A DNA stretch of 64,000 nucleotides. Source: Bacteroidales bacterium UBA6366 (GTDB taxonomy: Bacteria; Bacteroidota; Bacteroidia; Bacteroidales; UBA932). The notes under the pieces were generated by a model. That model did not search any database. It saw nothing but the letters and a program-made list of their open reading frames with translations, and was not told the DNA's origin. The translations under genes and the position numbers were made by a program. The DNA is taken from positions 62,001 through 126,000 of the forward strand of contig DJRG01000042.1 in the NCBI GenBank assembly GCA_002438845.1, written 5' to 3'. This document shows, piece after piece, positions 52,725-63,929 of this stretch. How positions within the stretch are numbered: the stretch's first letter is position 1; each line of letters begins with the position of its first letter.

Positions 52725-53735
52725 CTAACGACGTCTGACACTGAAGGCCCGTCTTGTGGAAGAGGGCGAAGAGCCTGACTCATCTTCCCTCATCCTGACC
52801 ATGTCCGAATACTCCGACGCGGACATCGACAAGTCCAGATAGTTCGCCGGGTTCACCTTCTGCCCCTTATAGACAACCTCATAATGAAGATGAGGGCCAC
52901 TGGAGCGCCCGGACTTTCCACTCTCGGCGATGCAGTCCCCCCTCTTCACCTTCATGCCCTCGATCACCTTGACAGAATTAAGATGGGCGTAGATCGTCTT
53001 GTAGCCGAACCCATGGTCTATCGTGATTGAATTGCCGTAGCCGAAAAATTCGAACTTCACAGACTCCACGACACCATCACCTGTAGCGTAGACAGGGTTG
53101 CCGGTCTTCATCGCGAAGTCGAGTCCGGTGTGCATCTTTGCGGAACCCGTGAACGGGTCGGTCCTGTAACCGAACCTGCTGGAGAGCCTGTACTTTGACT
53201 GATCCGGCACTATAGGAGGGATGGCCGGAATGCATGACGCCATGTCACCGGCGGTCTTGGACACCGCGGCCACCTCATCAAAGGACTTGCTCTGGACGTA
53301 AGTCTTTCTCGTAAGCCTGTCTATCCTCAACGCGGTGTTTTTCAGCCTGTTGTCCGGTTCAAGACCATCAAGGAACGAGTACCTGTCGACTCCTCCGATG
53401 CCTGCCTCGCGGACCCCTGCGGGAATCTCGTTCATTCCGAATATGGATCTGTAGATGTCGTCATCCCTCACCCTGAGGGCGTCCAATATCTCGGCGTAGC
53501 GGTCAAGCTTGGTGTTCATGAGGTCTATCCTGGCATCCCAGCGGGCGTGCTCCGCCTTCAGAAACGCGGTCTTGGGCAGATCGTAGCCCAAAACCGACGT
53601 GAAGAGCCATATATAGAGAACCGCCATCGCCACGCTTCCGGCGAACAGCAGCAGCCCCTTGAAGACTTTCGACTTCAAGGACACCTCCTTTATCTCATAT
53701 AATAAGGTCTCCGGATTGAGAATATACTTCCCCAT
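52725..53735 (-). CDS. Membrane-anchored M23 peptidase, copy 2
   Basis: 336 residues of the same plan: helix VFKGLLLFAGSVAMAVLYIWLF, coiled region, LytM domain with HTGLDFAMKTGNPVYATGDG, TIDHGFGYKTIYAHL and GPHLHYEVVY. The two genes are 12 bases apart and probably arose by duplication; they may act as a pair at division or elongation. Confidence 0.9.
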   Translation of the reverse strand: MGKYILNPETLLYEIKEVSLKSKVFKGLLLFAGSVAMAVLYIWLFTSVLGYDLPKTAFLKAEHARWDARIDLMNTKLDRYAEILDALRVRDDDIYRSIFGMNEIPAGVREAGIGGVDRYSFLDGLEPDNRLKNTALRIDRLTRKTYVQSKSFDEVAAVSKTAGDMASCIPAIPPIVPDQSKYRLSSRFGYRTDPFTGSAKMHTGLDFAMKTGNPVYATGDGVVESVKFEFFGYGNSITIDHGFGYKTIYAHLNSVKVIEGMKVKRGDCIAESGKSGRSSGPHLHYEVVYKGQKVNPANYLDLSMSASEYSDMVRMREDESGSSPSSTRRAFSVRRR

Positions 53736-53781
53736 AGTCTACAAATATACCCTTTTTTGCGATATATCCCGAAAAATGTTA

Positions 53782-53789
53782 TAATTTTG
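53782..53789 (+). promoter_or_regulatory. -7 element for alaS
   Basis: TAATTTTG matches TAnnTTTG, 76 bases before the alaS ATG. The leader contains one ATATTC motif. Confidence 0.55.
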
Positions 53790-53864
53790 CCAATTCCGTG
53801 CCTTTCTGAAAGATATTTTCAGATGAAAACGGAAATATATTCATGATGTAATTGATTTTTAGAT

Positions 53865-56483
<2,619 letters not shown>

Positions 56484-56528
56484 ACGGGAGAATATTCACG
56501 AATATATTCATAAAACAACTCATTTGGG

Positions 56529-59033
56529 ATGAAGAAGATCGACAGATTCATACTGACCTCATTCATAGGACCATTCTTTATGATCCTGCTTGTGGTCATC
56601 TTCATCCTTATGATGCAGTTCCTTTGGGTCTACATCGACGAGCTGGTCGGTAAAGGCCTTAGTCTGGGCATTGTGGCCGAATTCCTTTTCTGGGGAAGCT
56701 GCACCGTGCTGCCGCTGGCTCTGCCTCTGGCCACACTGCTCGCCTCGATGATGACCATCGGGAACATGGGCGAGAACAATGAGCTCATCGCCCTCAAGGC
56801 GGCGGGCATGTCGGTCCTTAGGGTGATGCTGCCCATCCTCATCGCCTCGTTCTTCATCAGCGTTGGGACATTCTTTGTCATCAACAACCTCGTGCCGGTC
56901 TCCTATAACGAGATCTTCACGCTCAGGGATGACATCGGAAAGACCAAGGACGAGATCAAGATCCCTTCAGGGACATTCTACGACGGGGTTGACGGTTATG
57001 TGCTCAGGGTCGGAAGCAGAAACGACAAGACCGGCATGATGAAAGACGTGATGCTCTACGACCACAACGGCAAGGGCAACACCAGGCTCACCCTCGCGGA
57101 CTCCGCCATCATGAAGATGTCCAAGGACAAATCCTATCTGACCTTCAGGATGTACCACGGGACCAACTATCAGGAAACCAACGAGAAAAACTACCGGGAC
57201 ACCTCCCTTCAGCTCCAGAAGATAGATTTCTCAAGACAGGAGATGGTCATCGCGCTCCAGAACTACGCTTTCCAGAAATCAGACAGCGCAAGGTACGGGG
57301 ATCAGGTGAAAGCCCTTCCTCTTGAGAAACTCCGGACACAAAAGGACTCTCTCGAGGCTTTGAGGGACAGCACCAAATCCCAGCAGATTTTCAGCACGGC
57401 CGCCTCCTACATTTTCACGCTGAACAAGCAGCTGGACACTACGGCAAGCGGAATCAGCAGGAATTTCAGCGACCCTGAATTTCTCAGTTTCAAGGATGAC
57501 CAGTCCACGTCACAGGCATTGAGCAAGGCGGCTGACAACGCCAGGCAGCTCAAATCCAATCTGGAGAACTACGAATTCGGAGCGTTCGACTACACGGTGC
57601 GGCTCCGCTGGACCGCTCTTGAGTTCCTAAGGCGCTACGGCCAAGCGTTGGCATGCTTCATCATGTTCTTCATCGGAGCTCCGCTCGGAGCATTGATCAG
57701 AAAAGGAGGAATCGGAGTCTCAGCCATCATCTCCCTGCTGTTCTTTGTGCTTTACTGGATAGTGGACATCACCGGAGTGAAGCTGGCCAGGGACGGAAGC
57801 ATCAGCACGGTGGCGGGGGCCTTCATGTCGGCGGGAATACTCCTTCCGATCGGATTGTTCCTGACATGGAAGGCGATCCACGACACGGACATTTCAAACT
57901 TTGACAGCTTAAAGAATTGGTGGAGAAAGACTAAGAGTATGTTGGCAGGAATATTCAAAAAGACAAGGATCGTCTACATGGGCACACCGGAGTTCGCGGT
58001 GGAGCCACTTAAGGCTCTTCTTGAGCGGAAGTACAACATCGTGGGTGTGGTGACAGTGGCGGACAAGCCGAGCGGCCGTGGACAGAAAGTCAATGAAAGC
58101 GCTGTCAAGAAGTTCGCCGTCGAGCATGACATTCCTGTGCTCCAGCCCGTGAAACTTAAGGATCCGGAGTTTTTGAAGCAACTCAAGGCTTTGAAGGCCG
58201 ACCTCTTCATCGTGGTGGCGTTCAGGATGCTGCCGGAAGAGGTGTGGGGCATGCCTAAACTTGGTACGTTCAACCTTCACGCCGCGCTTCTGCCTCAGTA
58301 CCGAGGGGCTGCTCCTATCAACTGGGCCGTGATCAATGGGGAGACCAGGACCGGAGCCACGACATTCATGATCGACAAGGACATCGACACGGGAGGGATT
58401 ATCCTGCGTCAGGGAATAAACATTTCTGACACGGACACCGCGGGAGACGTACACGACAAATTGATGGAGATCGGGGCTGAGTTGGTTGTTCAGACCACCC
58501 AGGGCATCATCGAGCATAATGTGGACACACGTACCCAGAGGAGTTTCATCCAGGGGTCCGAGGTCCTGAAGCCTGCGCCTAAGCTGACTCGGGAGTTGTG
58601 CCACATTGACTGGAACGACTCCACAAAACAGATTTACAATCTCATACGGGGTTTGAGCCCTTATCCGGCGGCGTTCACGGAATTGGTGAAGGAAGGCGGT
58701 ATCCCGACTCAATTGAAGATTTTCTCCGCCGAAAAAGTCACCGCTTCCGCACTTGCCGGTGCGCTTCGGCAAGATCAGCGACCGGTCGGGATGGTCGCTG
58801 AGCCTGTCGAAGGGACAGTATCTGACACTACCATTCCAGGCAAGGTTCTCACCGACGGCAAGACGTATCTGTACATCACAACCGCCGACGGTGCCATCTC
58901 ACTGAAAGACGTGCAGATAGCCGGAAAGAAAAGGATGGACATCAAGTCTTTCCTCGCAGGATTCCGAGAGCCGGAGACCTATACCGCCACCGCAGGCACA
59001 TCCAAGGCCGAGATAGCCAAGACAAAGGCGTGA
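56529..59033 (+). CDS. Fused reading frame: LptF/LptG-family permease and methionyl-tRNA formyltransferase
   Basis: 834 residues without an internal stop. Residues 1-470 are an LptF/G (YjgP/YjgQ) permease: FILTSFIGPFFMILLVVIFILM, FWGSCTVLPLALPLATLLASM, a periplasmic jellyroll, and C-terminal helices FIMFFIGAPLGALIRKGG and SLLFFVLYWIVDITGV. Residues 478-834 are Fmt: RIVYMGTPEFAVEPLKALL, FNLHAALLPQYRGAAPINWAVINGE (with the SLLP-like loop) and TGATTFMIDKDIDTGGI. Family members are normally separate. An ATG at 57939 just before the Fmt domain could allow independent translation. The Fmt C-domain also carries an inserted dispersed repeat. Fmt formylates initiator tRNA; LptF/G pulls LPS from the inner membrane. 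Confidence 0.88.
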   Translation: MKKIDRFILTSFIGPFFMILLVVIFILMMQFLWVYIDELVGKGLSLGIVAEFLFWGSCTVLPLALPLATLLASMMTIGNMGENNELIALKAAGMSVLRVMLPILIASFFISVGTFFVINNLVPVSYNEIFTLRDDIGKTKDEIKIPSGTFYDGVDGYVLRVGSRNDKTGMMKDVMLYDHNGKGNTRLTLADSAIMKMSKDKSYLTFRMYHGTNYQETNEKNYRDTSLQLQKIDFSRQEMVIALQNYAFQKSDSARYGDQVKALPLEKLRTQKDSLEALRDSTKSQQIFSTAASYIFTLNKQLDTTASGISRNFSDPEFLSFKDDQSTSQALSKAADNARQLKSNLENYEFGAFDYTVRLRWTALEFLRRYGQALACFIMFFIGAPLGALIRKGGIGVSAIISLLFFVLYWIVDITGVKLARDGSISTVAGAFMSAGILLPIGLFLTWKAIHDTDISNFDSLKNWWRKTKSMLAGIFKKTRIVYMGTPEFAVEPLKALLERKYNIVGVVTVADKPSGRGQKVNESAVKKFAVEHDIPVLQPVKLKDPEFLKQLKALKADLFIVVAFRMLPEEVWGMPKLGTFNLHAALLPQYRGAAPINWAVINGETRTGATTFMIDKDIDTGGIILRQGINISDTDTAGDVHDKLMEIGAELVVQTTQGIIEHNVDTRTQRSFIQGSEVLKPAPKLTRELCHIDWNDSTKQIYNLIRGLSPYPAAFTELVKEGGIPTQLKIFSAEKVTASALAGALRQDQRPVGMVAEPVEGTVSDTTIPGKVLTDGKTYLYITTADGAISLKDVQIAGKKRMDIKSFLAGFREPETYTATAGTSKAEIAKTKA
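58763..58815. repeat. Inverted pair of the dispersed element inside the Fmt domain
   Basis: GCTTCGGCAAGATCAGCGAC and GGTCGCTGAGCCTGTCGAAG face each other. They are translated in frame as ALRQDQRPVGMVAEPVEG, a stretch without counterpart in other Fmt proteins known to me. Confidence 0.85.
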
Positions 59034-59704
59034 TGGAAGCTGTCATCATCTGTAAGGGCGACTTCCCGAAAAAGGAATATCCCCGCGAGCTTCTCCGCAG
59101 GGCCGATGTTGTCATCTGCTGCGACGGGGCTCTTGAGGCGTTTCTCCGCAACCGCGACAAGATATTCAAAGAGCGACGTGACCCGGATGTCATAATCGGC
59201 GACATGGATTCTCTTTCCAAGAGACTGATGAAGGAATATTCCAGCATCGCCGTAAGGGAGGAGGAGCAGGAGACAAACGACCAGTCCAAGGCGTTCCGCT
59301 ACCTGCTGAAGCATTGGCCGGAAGTGAGGACCGTGCATATTCTAGGCGCGACAGGCAAGCGGGAGGCCCACACCATCGGCAACCTTGGACAGATCATGGA
59401 ATATGCCAGGCTTTACGGGGCGAGCGGCAATCCTGAGGAAGGCGAAGTCTATGTCGATGCCGTGTCAGACTACTCCACGGCTTTCGCCTTGACGGATTCT
59501 TGCGAGCTGTTTGTCGGAGAAGGCAGGGCCGTGTCCATATTCAGTCCTGACAATTCCTTGAATATCAAGTCAGAAGGTTTGGTTTGGCAGACAAGTGGCG
59601 TGGTTTTCGACAATTGGTGGCAGGCGGCCCTCAACCGCGCGTCCTCCGATGTCGTCAAGTTGACATTCTCTCATAAGTCGATCGCGCTCATCATTCTGGA
59701 CTAA
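59033..59704 (+). CDS. Thiamine pyrophosphokinase
   Basis: 223 residues: VVICCDGALEAFL, DVIIGDMDSLSK, EQETNDQSKAFRYLLKHWPE and ILGATGKREAHTIGNL are the TPK motifs. It makes thiamine diphosphate from thiamine and ATP. The start ATG overlaps the Fmt stop (TGATG), so it is cotranscribed and translationally coupled. Confidence 0.9.
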   Translation: MEAVIICKGDFPKKEYPRELLRRADVVICCDGALEAFLRNRDKIFKERRDPDVIIGDMDSLSKRLMKEYSSIAVREEEQETNDQSKAFRYLLKHWPEVRTVHILGATGKREAHTIGNLGQIMEYARLYGASGNPEEGEVYVDAVSDYSTAFALTDSCELFVGEGRAVSIFSPDNSLNIKSEGLVWQTSGVVFDNWWQAALNRASSDVVKLTFSHKSIALIILD

Positions 59705-59710
59705 CCTGCC

Positions 59711-59732
59711 GGTCGCTTCGATGCTTCGACAG
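59711..59732. repeat. Partial copy of the dispersed element, intergenic
   Basis: GGTCGCTTCGATGCTTCGAC resembles half of the dispersed CTTCGACAGGCTCAG element, just after the TPK stop. Confidence 0.5.
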
Positions 59733-59805
59733 AATCTCATATAATATCTACAACCATTTCAGTTTTTTTCGTTATTTTTACGGAACATTTGGCTTACACA
59801 AAACT

Positions 59806-61443
59806 ATGCTCCGAAAAATTAGAATCACTCTGGCGGCTGTCTGCTTCGTTGCGGTCACACTGCTGTTTCTGGACTTCACCGGAACAATCCATCTCTGGTT
59901 CGGCTGGCTGGCCAAGATCCAGTTCCTGCCGGCTGTCTTGGCTCTCAATGTGGCCGTGGTAGCGGTGCTTCTGCTTCTCACGCTGATCTTCGGCAGAATC
60001 TACTGCTCGGTCATCTGCCCTATGGGCGTGTTCCAGGACTGCGTCTCCAATCTCAGTTCCAGAAGGAAAGGCAAGAAGGCAAGGTTTTCATATTCAAAGG
60101 AAAAGAAATGGCTGCGCTATGGGATGCTGGTGCTTTTTGTGGCGACGCTGGTCGCCGGCCTCAATGCGATCGCCGTGCTTCTGGCTCCTTACAGCGCCTA
60201 CGGCCGGATGGTTCAGAGCCTTCTCGCGCCGGTTTGGCAATGGGGCAACAATCTGCTCGCTTGGATAGCCGAGAGACAAGACAGCTATACATTTGTCACC
60301 AAGGAGGTGTGGCTCAAGAGTCTGCCGACATTGGTCATCGCGGCCGTCACGTTCGCCGTAGTGGTGATCCTTGCATGGAGAAACGGCAGAACCTATTGCA
60401 ACACAATCTGTCCGGTCGGGACGGTCCTGAGTTTCTTCTCACGGTTCGCGATGTTCCGCCCGATGATCGACAAGTCCAAGTGCAAGAGCTGCCATGCGTG
60501 CGAGAAGAAGTGCAAAGCGGCGTGCATAGATGTTGACAATCACCAAATTGACTACAGTCGGTGTGTAGATTGTTTTGACTGCATAGATTCTTGCAGGTTG
60601 GGAGCGCTTAAGTACCGTTTCGCTTGGGGCGGTTCAAATTCCGCAGGGACTGACGCAAAAGGGATTTCCGGAACTTCCAAGACGAGTTCCACGGGAACAA
60701 AAAGCGCACATAATGATGCCCAAGAGTGTCAGACAGCACCACTGGGAAGCAAAAATGCCCAAAATCGCGCCTCTTCAAGCCCGGCAAACGAGGGAAGAAG
60801 AGCTTTCCTCGCAGGCGGGGCGGCTGTCATAGGAGGTTCGCTGATGTCTTCACTGCCGTTGAATGCCGAGGAAGAGATCAAGGACAAAAAGCGTGACGGA
60901 GGTTTCGCCAAAATCATTCCTAAGAAGGCGCCTAAGAGAAAGAACCCGATCACTCCATTTGGATCACGAAGCATAGATCATTTCTACCAGCATTGCACGG
61001 CCTGCCAGCTTTGCGTGACAGTCTGCCCGAACAATGTACTCAGACCGTCTTCCAGACTCGAGCATCTGATGCAGCCTGAGATGTCATTTGAAAAGGGCTA
61101 CTGCCGCCCGGAATGCGTGAAATGCTCGGAGGTCTGCCCGGCCGGAGCGATACTGAAAATCACACCGGAAGAGAAGACCGATTGGAAAGTCGGTACAGCC
61201 AGCGTTGACTACGACCTTTGCGTGGTCAACAGGGACGGGGTACACTGCGGCAACTGCGCGCGTCACTGCCCTGTGGGTGCCATCAAGATGGTAAAAAAGA
61301 ATCCGGATGACGAGAAGAGCCTCAGGATTCCTTCGGTCAACGAGGAGAAGTGCATCGGATGCGGAGCGTGCGAGAACCTCTGCCCGTCCAGCCCGATCAG
61401 CGCCATCACCGTCAATGGGTACGAAGTTCATCACAATGTTTAA
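59806..61443 (+). CDS. Membrane polyferredoxin (NapH/NosR-like) with internal twin-arginine segment
   Basis: 545 residues. About four membrane helices lie in residues 1-210, with CSVICPMGVFQDC and CNTICPVGTVLSFF on the cytoplasmic sides. Two ferredoxin motifs follow (CKSCHACEKKCKAACID, CVDCFDCIDSCRLGAL), then a Ser/Thr/Gly-rich linker (about 280-325), a twin-arginine hydrophobic segment RRAFLAGGAAVIGGSLMSS, and a second ferredoxin domain with CTACQLCVTVCPNNV, CVKCSEVCPAGAI, CGNCARHCPVGAI and CIGCGACENLCPSSPI. It looks like a membrane electron wire that ends in a periplasmic or secreted module. The next gene is a Tat-type Fe-S reductase, a likely partner. Confidence 0.8.
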   Translation: MLRKIRITLAAVCFVAVTLLFLDFTGTIHLWFGWLAKIQFLPAVLALNVAVVAVLLLLTLIFGRIYCSVICPMGVFQDCVSNLSSRRKGKKARFSYSKEKKWLRYGMLVLFVATLVAGLNAIAVLLAPYSAYGRMVQSLLAPVWQWGNNLLAWIAERQDSYTFVTKEVWLKSLPTLVIAAVTFAVVVILAWRNGRTYCNTICPVGTVLSFFSRFAMFRPMIDKSKCKSCHACEKKCKAACIDVDNHQIDYSRCVDCFDCIDSCRLGALKYRFAWGGSNSAGTDAKGISGTSKTSSTGTKSAHNDAQECQTAPLGSKNAQNRASSSPANEGRRAFLAGGAAVIGGSLMSSLPLNAEEEIKDKKRDGGFAKIIPKKAPKRKNPITPFGSRSIDHFYQHCTACQLCVTVCPNNVLRPSSRLEHLMQPEMSFEKGYCRPECVKCSEVCPAGAILKITPEEKTDWKVGTASVDYDLCVVNRDGVHCGNCARHCPVGAIKMVKKNPDDEKSLRIPSVNEEKCIGCGACENLCPSSPISAITVNGYEVHHNV

Positions 61444-61505
61444 CCGGTCACGAGACAGCCTCTCGAAGGATGCAACCCCTAAGAGACGTCGTCTCATCAA
61501 ATTCT

Positions 61506-62900
61506 ATGAATATGAAAGAGAATATTAACAGAAGAGAATTTCTCAAAAGGGCCGGTACCTGTACAGCGGCCGTGGGAGCTTTGGCTCTTGCCGGGGCATG
61601 CGCACCTAAAAAGACAGCCGAGACACTCCTTGATGGAGACAATGACAATGTGCTGGAGAACGGCAAGATGGAGATGCGCAAGAATCCGGGCAACGGGGAC
61701 ATGGTCTCGCTGCTTGGCTACGGCTGCATGCGATTCACGATGAAGAAAGACGAAAACGGCAAGGACATCGTGGATCAGGACAATGCCAACAAACTGATTG
61801 ACTACGCCTTGGCTCACGGAGTGAACTATTATGACACTTCTCCGGTTTATCTTCAGGGACTTTCCGAAGAGGCTGTCGGCAAGGCGCTGAGCAGACACCC
61901 GAGGAACTCCTACTACATCGCCACGAAACTGTCCAACTTCAGCGACCACTCCAAAGCTGCGTCCATGAAACTGTACAACGATTCGTTCAGGTACCTCCAG
62001 ACCGACTATCTGGACTACTACCTGCTTCACTCTCTCGGCCGGGGAGGTCTTGAGGCTTTCGACGACAGATTCGTGAACAATGGTATGATGGATCTGCTTC
62101 AGGCAGACCGAGAGGAAGGGAAAATCCGTCAGCTCGGACTTTCCTTCCACGGGAACCAAGAGCAGTTTGACCAATTGCTGGATCTGCACGACAAATACCA
62201 CTGGGACTTCGTGCAGATCCAGATGAACTATTTCGACTGGAAACACGCTGACGGCCAGCGCAATGTCAACGCCGAGTACCTGTACGATGAACTGGACAAG
62301 AGGGAGATCCCGATAGTGATAATGGAGCCTCTTCAGGGAGGCCGCCTGGCCAACCCTGCCGAAAGCGTCGTGAACAGGCTCAAGGAACGCGACCCGAAGG
62401 CATCGCTCGCATCTTGGGCGTTTAGGTTCGTGGGATCGTACCCGAGAATCCTGACAGTCCTCAGCGGTATGGTCTATCAGGAGCACCTTGAGGACAACCT
62501 GCGCACTTTCAAGAACTTCAAGTACCTGACCGACGAGGAGAAGGAGTTCCTCGGCACGGAGATCGCTGGCATCATGGCCAGTTTCCCGACCATCAACTGC
62601 AACGACTGCAAGTACTGCATGCCATGCCCTTACGGAGTTGACATTCCGGGAATATTCAAACATTACAATGAGTGCGTCAACGAAGGGGAGATTGCCCAGA
62701 GCACCGAGCAGGAGAACTACCGCAGACTACGCCGGGCCTATCTCGTGAGCTACGACCGCGCCATCCCGTCCGTCCGTCAAGCCAGCCACTGCATCGGCTG
62801 CAAGCAGTGCATCGAACACTGCCCGCAAAGCATCTCGATCCCTCGTGAGCTCCGCCGCATCGAAGCCTATGTCGAGAAGCTCAAACGCAACACGCTGTAG
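61506..62900 (+). CDS. Tat-exported aldo/keto reductase with C-terminal ferredoxin domain
   Basis: About 464 residues. The N-terminus has a twin-arginine signal (NRREFLKRAGTCTAAVGALA) ending in LAGAC, which also fits a lipobox, so it may be an exported lipoprotein. The reductase barrel has the AKR tetrad: Asp and Tyr in YYDTSPVYLQ, Lys in YYIATKLSN, His in YYLLHSLG. Two [4Fe-4S] motifs are at the C-terminus (CNDCKYCMPCPYGVDIPGI and CIGCKQCIEHCPQSISIP). Such fusions are called ferredoxin-AKRs; the substrate is unknown. It lies 62 bases after the polyferredoxin gene and probably receives electrons from it. Confidence 0.85.
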   Translation: MNMKENINRREFLKRAGTCTAAVGALALAGACAPKKTAETLLDGDNDNVLENGKMEMRKNPGNGDMVSLLGYGCMRFTMKKDENGKDIVDQDNANKLIDYALAHGVNYYDTSPVYLQGLSEEAVGKALSRHPRNSYYIATKLSNFSDHSKAASMKLYNDSFRYLQTDYLDYYLLHSLGRGGLEAFDDRFVNNGMMDLLQADREEGKIRQLGLSFHGNQEQFDQLLDLHDKYHWDFVQIQMNYFDWKHADGQRNVNAEYLYDELDKREIPIVIMEPLQGGRLANPAESVVNRLKERDPKASLASWAFRFVGSYPRILTVLSGMVYQEHLEDNLRTFKNFKYLTDEEKEFLGTEIAGIMASFPTINCNDCKYCMPCPYGVDIPGIFKHYNECVNEGEIAQSTEQENYRRLRRAYLVSYDRAIPSVRQASHCIGCKQCIEHCPQSISIPRELRRIEAYVEKLKRNTL

Positions 62901-63090
62901 ATAATTCAATAAATCACTGAATATCAAAGGGTGGAATACCACGCACTCACTCTCAATAAGTTACAAATTTGTAGTGGGAGATTTGGGAGGGCAGCGTTCC
63001 AGAACATACACATTTACAGCGCATTGCAAAACACGGGCTACGGTTCATAAAAATATTCGCAACAGATGCTGAATATTCAAAGGTTTTGAT

Positions 63091-63098
63091 TATCTTTG
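63091..63098 (+). promoter_or_regulatory. -7 element for tRNA-Ser
   Basis: TATCTTTG matches TAnnTTTG, about 29 bases before the tRNA. The region 62901-63090 shows no other feature beyond scattered GAATAT motifs. Confidence 0.6.
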
Positions 63099-63126
63099 CA
63101 GTCCGCTACAAAAACAGCGGGTCATT

Positions 63127-63214
63127 GGAGAGATGCTCGAGTGGCTGAAGAGGCACGCCTGGAAAGCGTGTGGCCTCCCAAAGGGGCTCGCGAGTTCGAA
63201 TCTCGCTCTCTCCG
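63127..63214 (+). tRNA. tRNA-Ser(GGA)
   Basis: 88 bases. The acceptor stem GGAGAGA pairs with TCTCTCC followed by discriminator G. The anticodon stem-loop CACGC-CTGGAAA-GCGTG has anticodon GGA, a long variable arm follows, and GTTCGAATC is the T loop. CCA is not encoded. Confidence 0.95.
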
Positions 63215-63217
63215 CTG

Positions 63218-63256
63218 AAAACGGCTTTGCTGACATGCAGAGCCGTTTTATTTTTA
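63218..63256 (+). terminator. Terminator of the tRNA-Ser gene
   Basis: AAAACGGCT (63218-63226) pairs with AGCCGTTTT (63241-63249), followed by ATTTTT. Confidence 0.8.
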
Positions 63257-63287
63257 GTGGCAAGTTACGAGACGGAACAAATGGGAA

Positions 63288-63325
63288 CAAAAAAAAGAGA
63301 CCCGCGCAGCCTGTGCGGATCCCCC
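63288..63325 (-). terminator. Terminator of the Ig-like lipoprotein gene
   Basis: Reading leftward, ATCCGC and GCGGGT form a short stem around a GC-rich loop, followed by CTCTTTTTTTT. Confidence 0.55.
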
Positions 63326-63362
63326 TTCCAATAATAAATGAAATCGATTCTTTGAGAGATTG

Positions 63363-63929
63363 TTACTCTACTTTGATCGAAACCTCACCGGTCTTGCCGT
63401 CCTTGTCGGTAACGGTAAGTGTGGTGGTTCCGGCCTTGACACCCTTCACAGTGACGGCAGACTCATTCACGGTGGCGGTAGCGACAGTCTCGTCAGCAAC
63501 TTTCACGGTGTATGGAGCGGTGCCTGAGTTGACCGTCACAACATCTTCCTTCTCCACCCCGACAGTGACCTCAGCCTTGTCAAAATCCAACTTCTCGGCA
63601 GCAGCCTTGACTGTTACGGTAAACGAGCCAGCCGCCTGGTCTTTGTCTGCCACGGAGATTGTGGCTGTACCCTCTGCGACACCTGTGATGGTGATTTTCT
63701 CTTTGTCAACCGTCACTGTGGCCACCTTCTCATCGCTGGACTTGACCGAAAACGGCTGCGTGCCGTTCTTCACGGTAACCTCAGCGGTCTTCCCAACCTC
63801 CACCTCAACCTTTATCTCGCTGAAAGAGAGTGGATCCGGAGTCTTGTTGTCGTTCTTGTCGCAAGAGACAAATGCGAATGAGCCAAGGCAGAGAGCTGCC
63901 GTCACTACTGAACTGAAAAAACTTTTCAT
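63363..63929 (-). CDS. Lipoprotein with two bacterial Ig-like (Big_2) domains
   Basis: 188 residues. A lipoprotein signal (MKSFFSSVVTAALCLGSFAFVSC) precedes two copies of an Ig-like fold: VKSSDEKVATVTVDKEKITITGVAEGTATISVADKD and VKVADETVATATVNESAVTVKGVKAGTTTLTVTDKD. The acidic, Lys/Glu/Thr-rich composition is usual for surface lipoproteins. Function is unknown. It has no partner gene inside the window; the promoter should lie beyond 63930, where I see no clear TAnnTTTG. Confidence 0.8.
   Translation of the reverse strand: MKSFFSSVVTAALCLGSFAFVSCDKNDNKTPDPLSFSEIKVEVEVGKTAEVTVKNGTQPFSVKSSDEKVATVTVDKEKITITGVAEGTATISVADKDQAAGSFTVTVKAAAEKLDFDKAEVTVGVEKEDVVTVNSGTAPYTVKVADETVATATVNESAVTVKGVKAGTTTLTVTDKDGKTGEVSIKVE

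Noticed and set aside
61497..62663. Minus-strand open frame of 388 codons opposite the ferredoxin-AKR
   Set aside because: Antisense to a gene with complete catalytic and Fe-S motifs.
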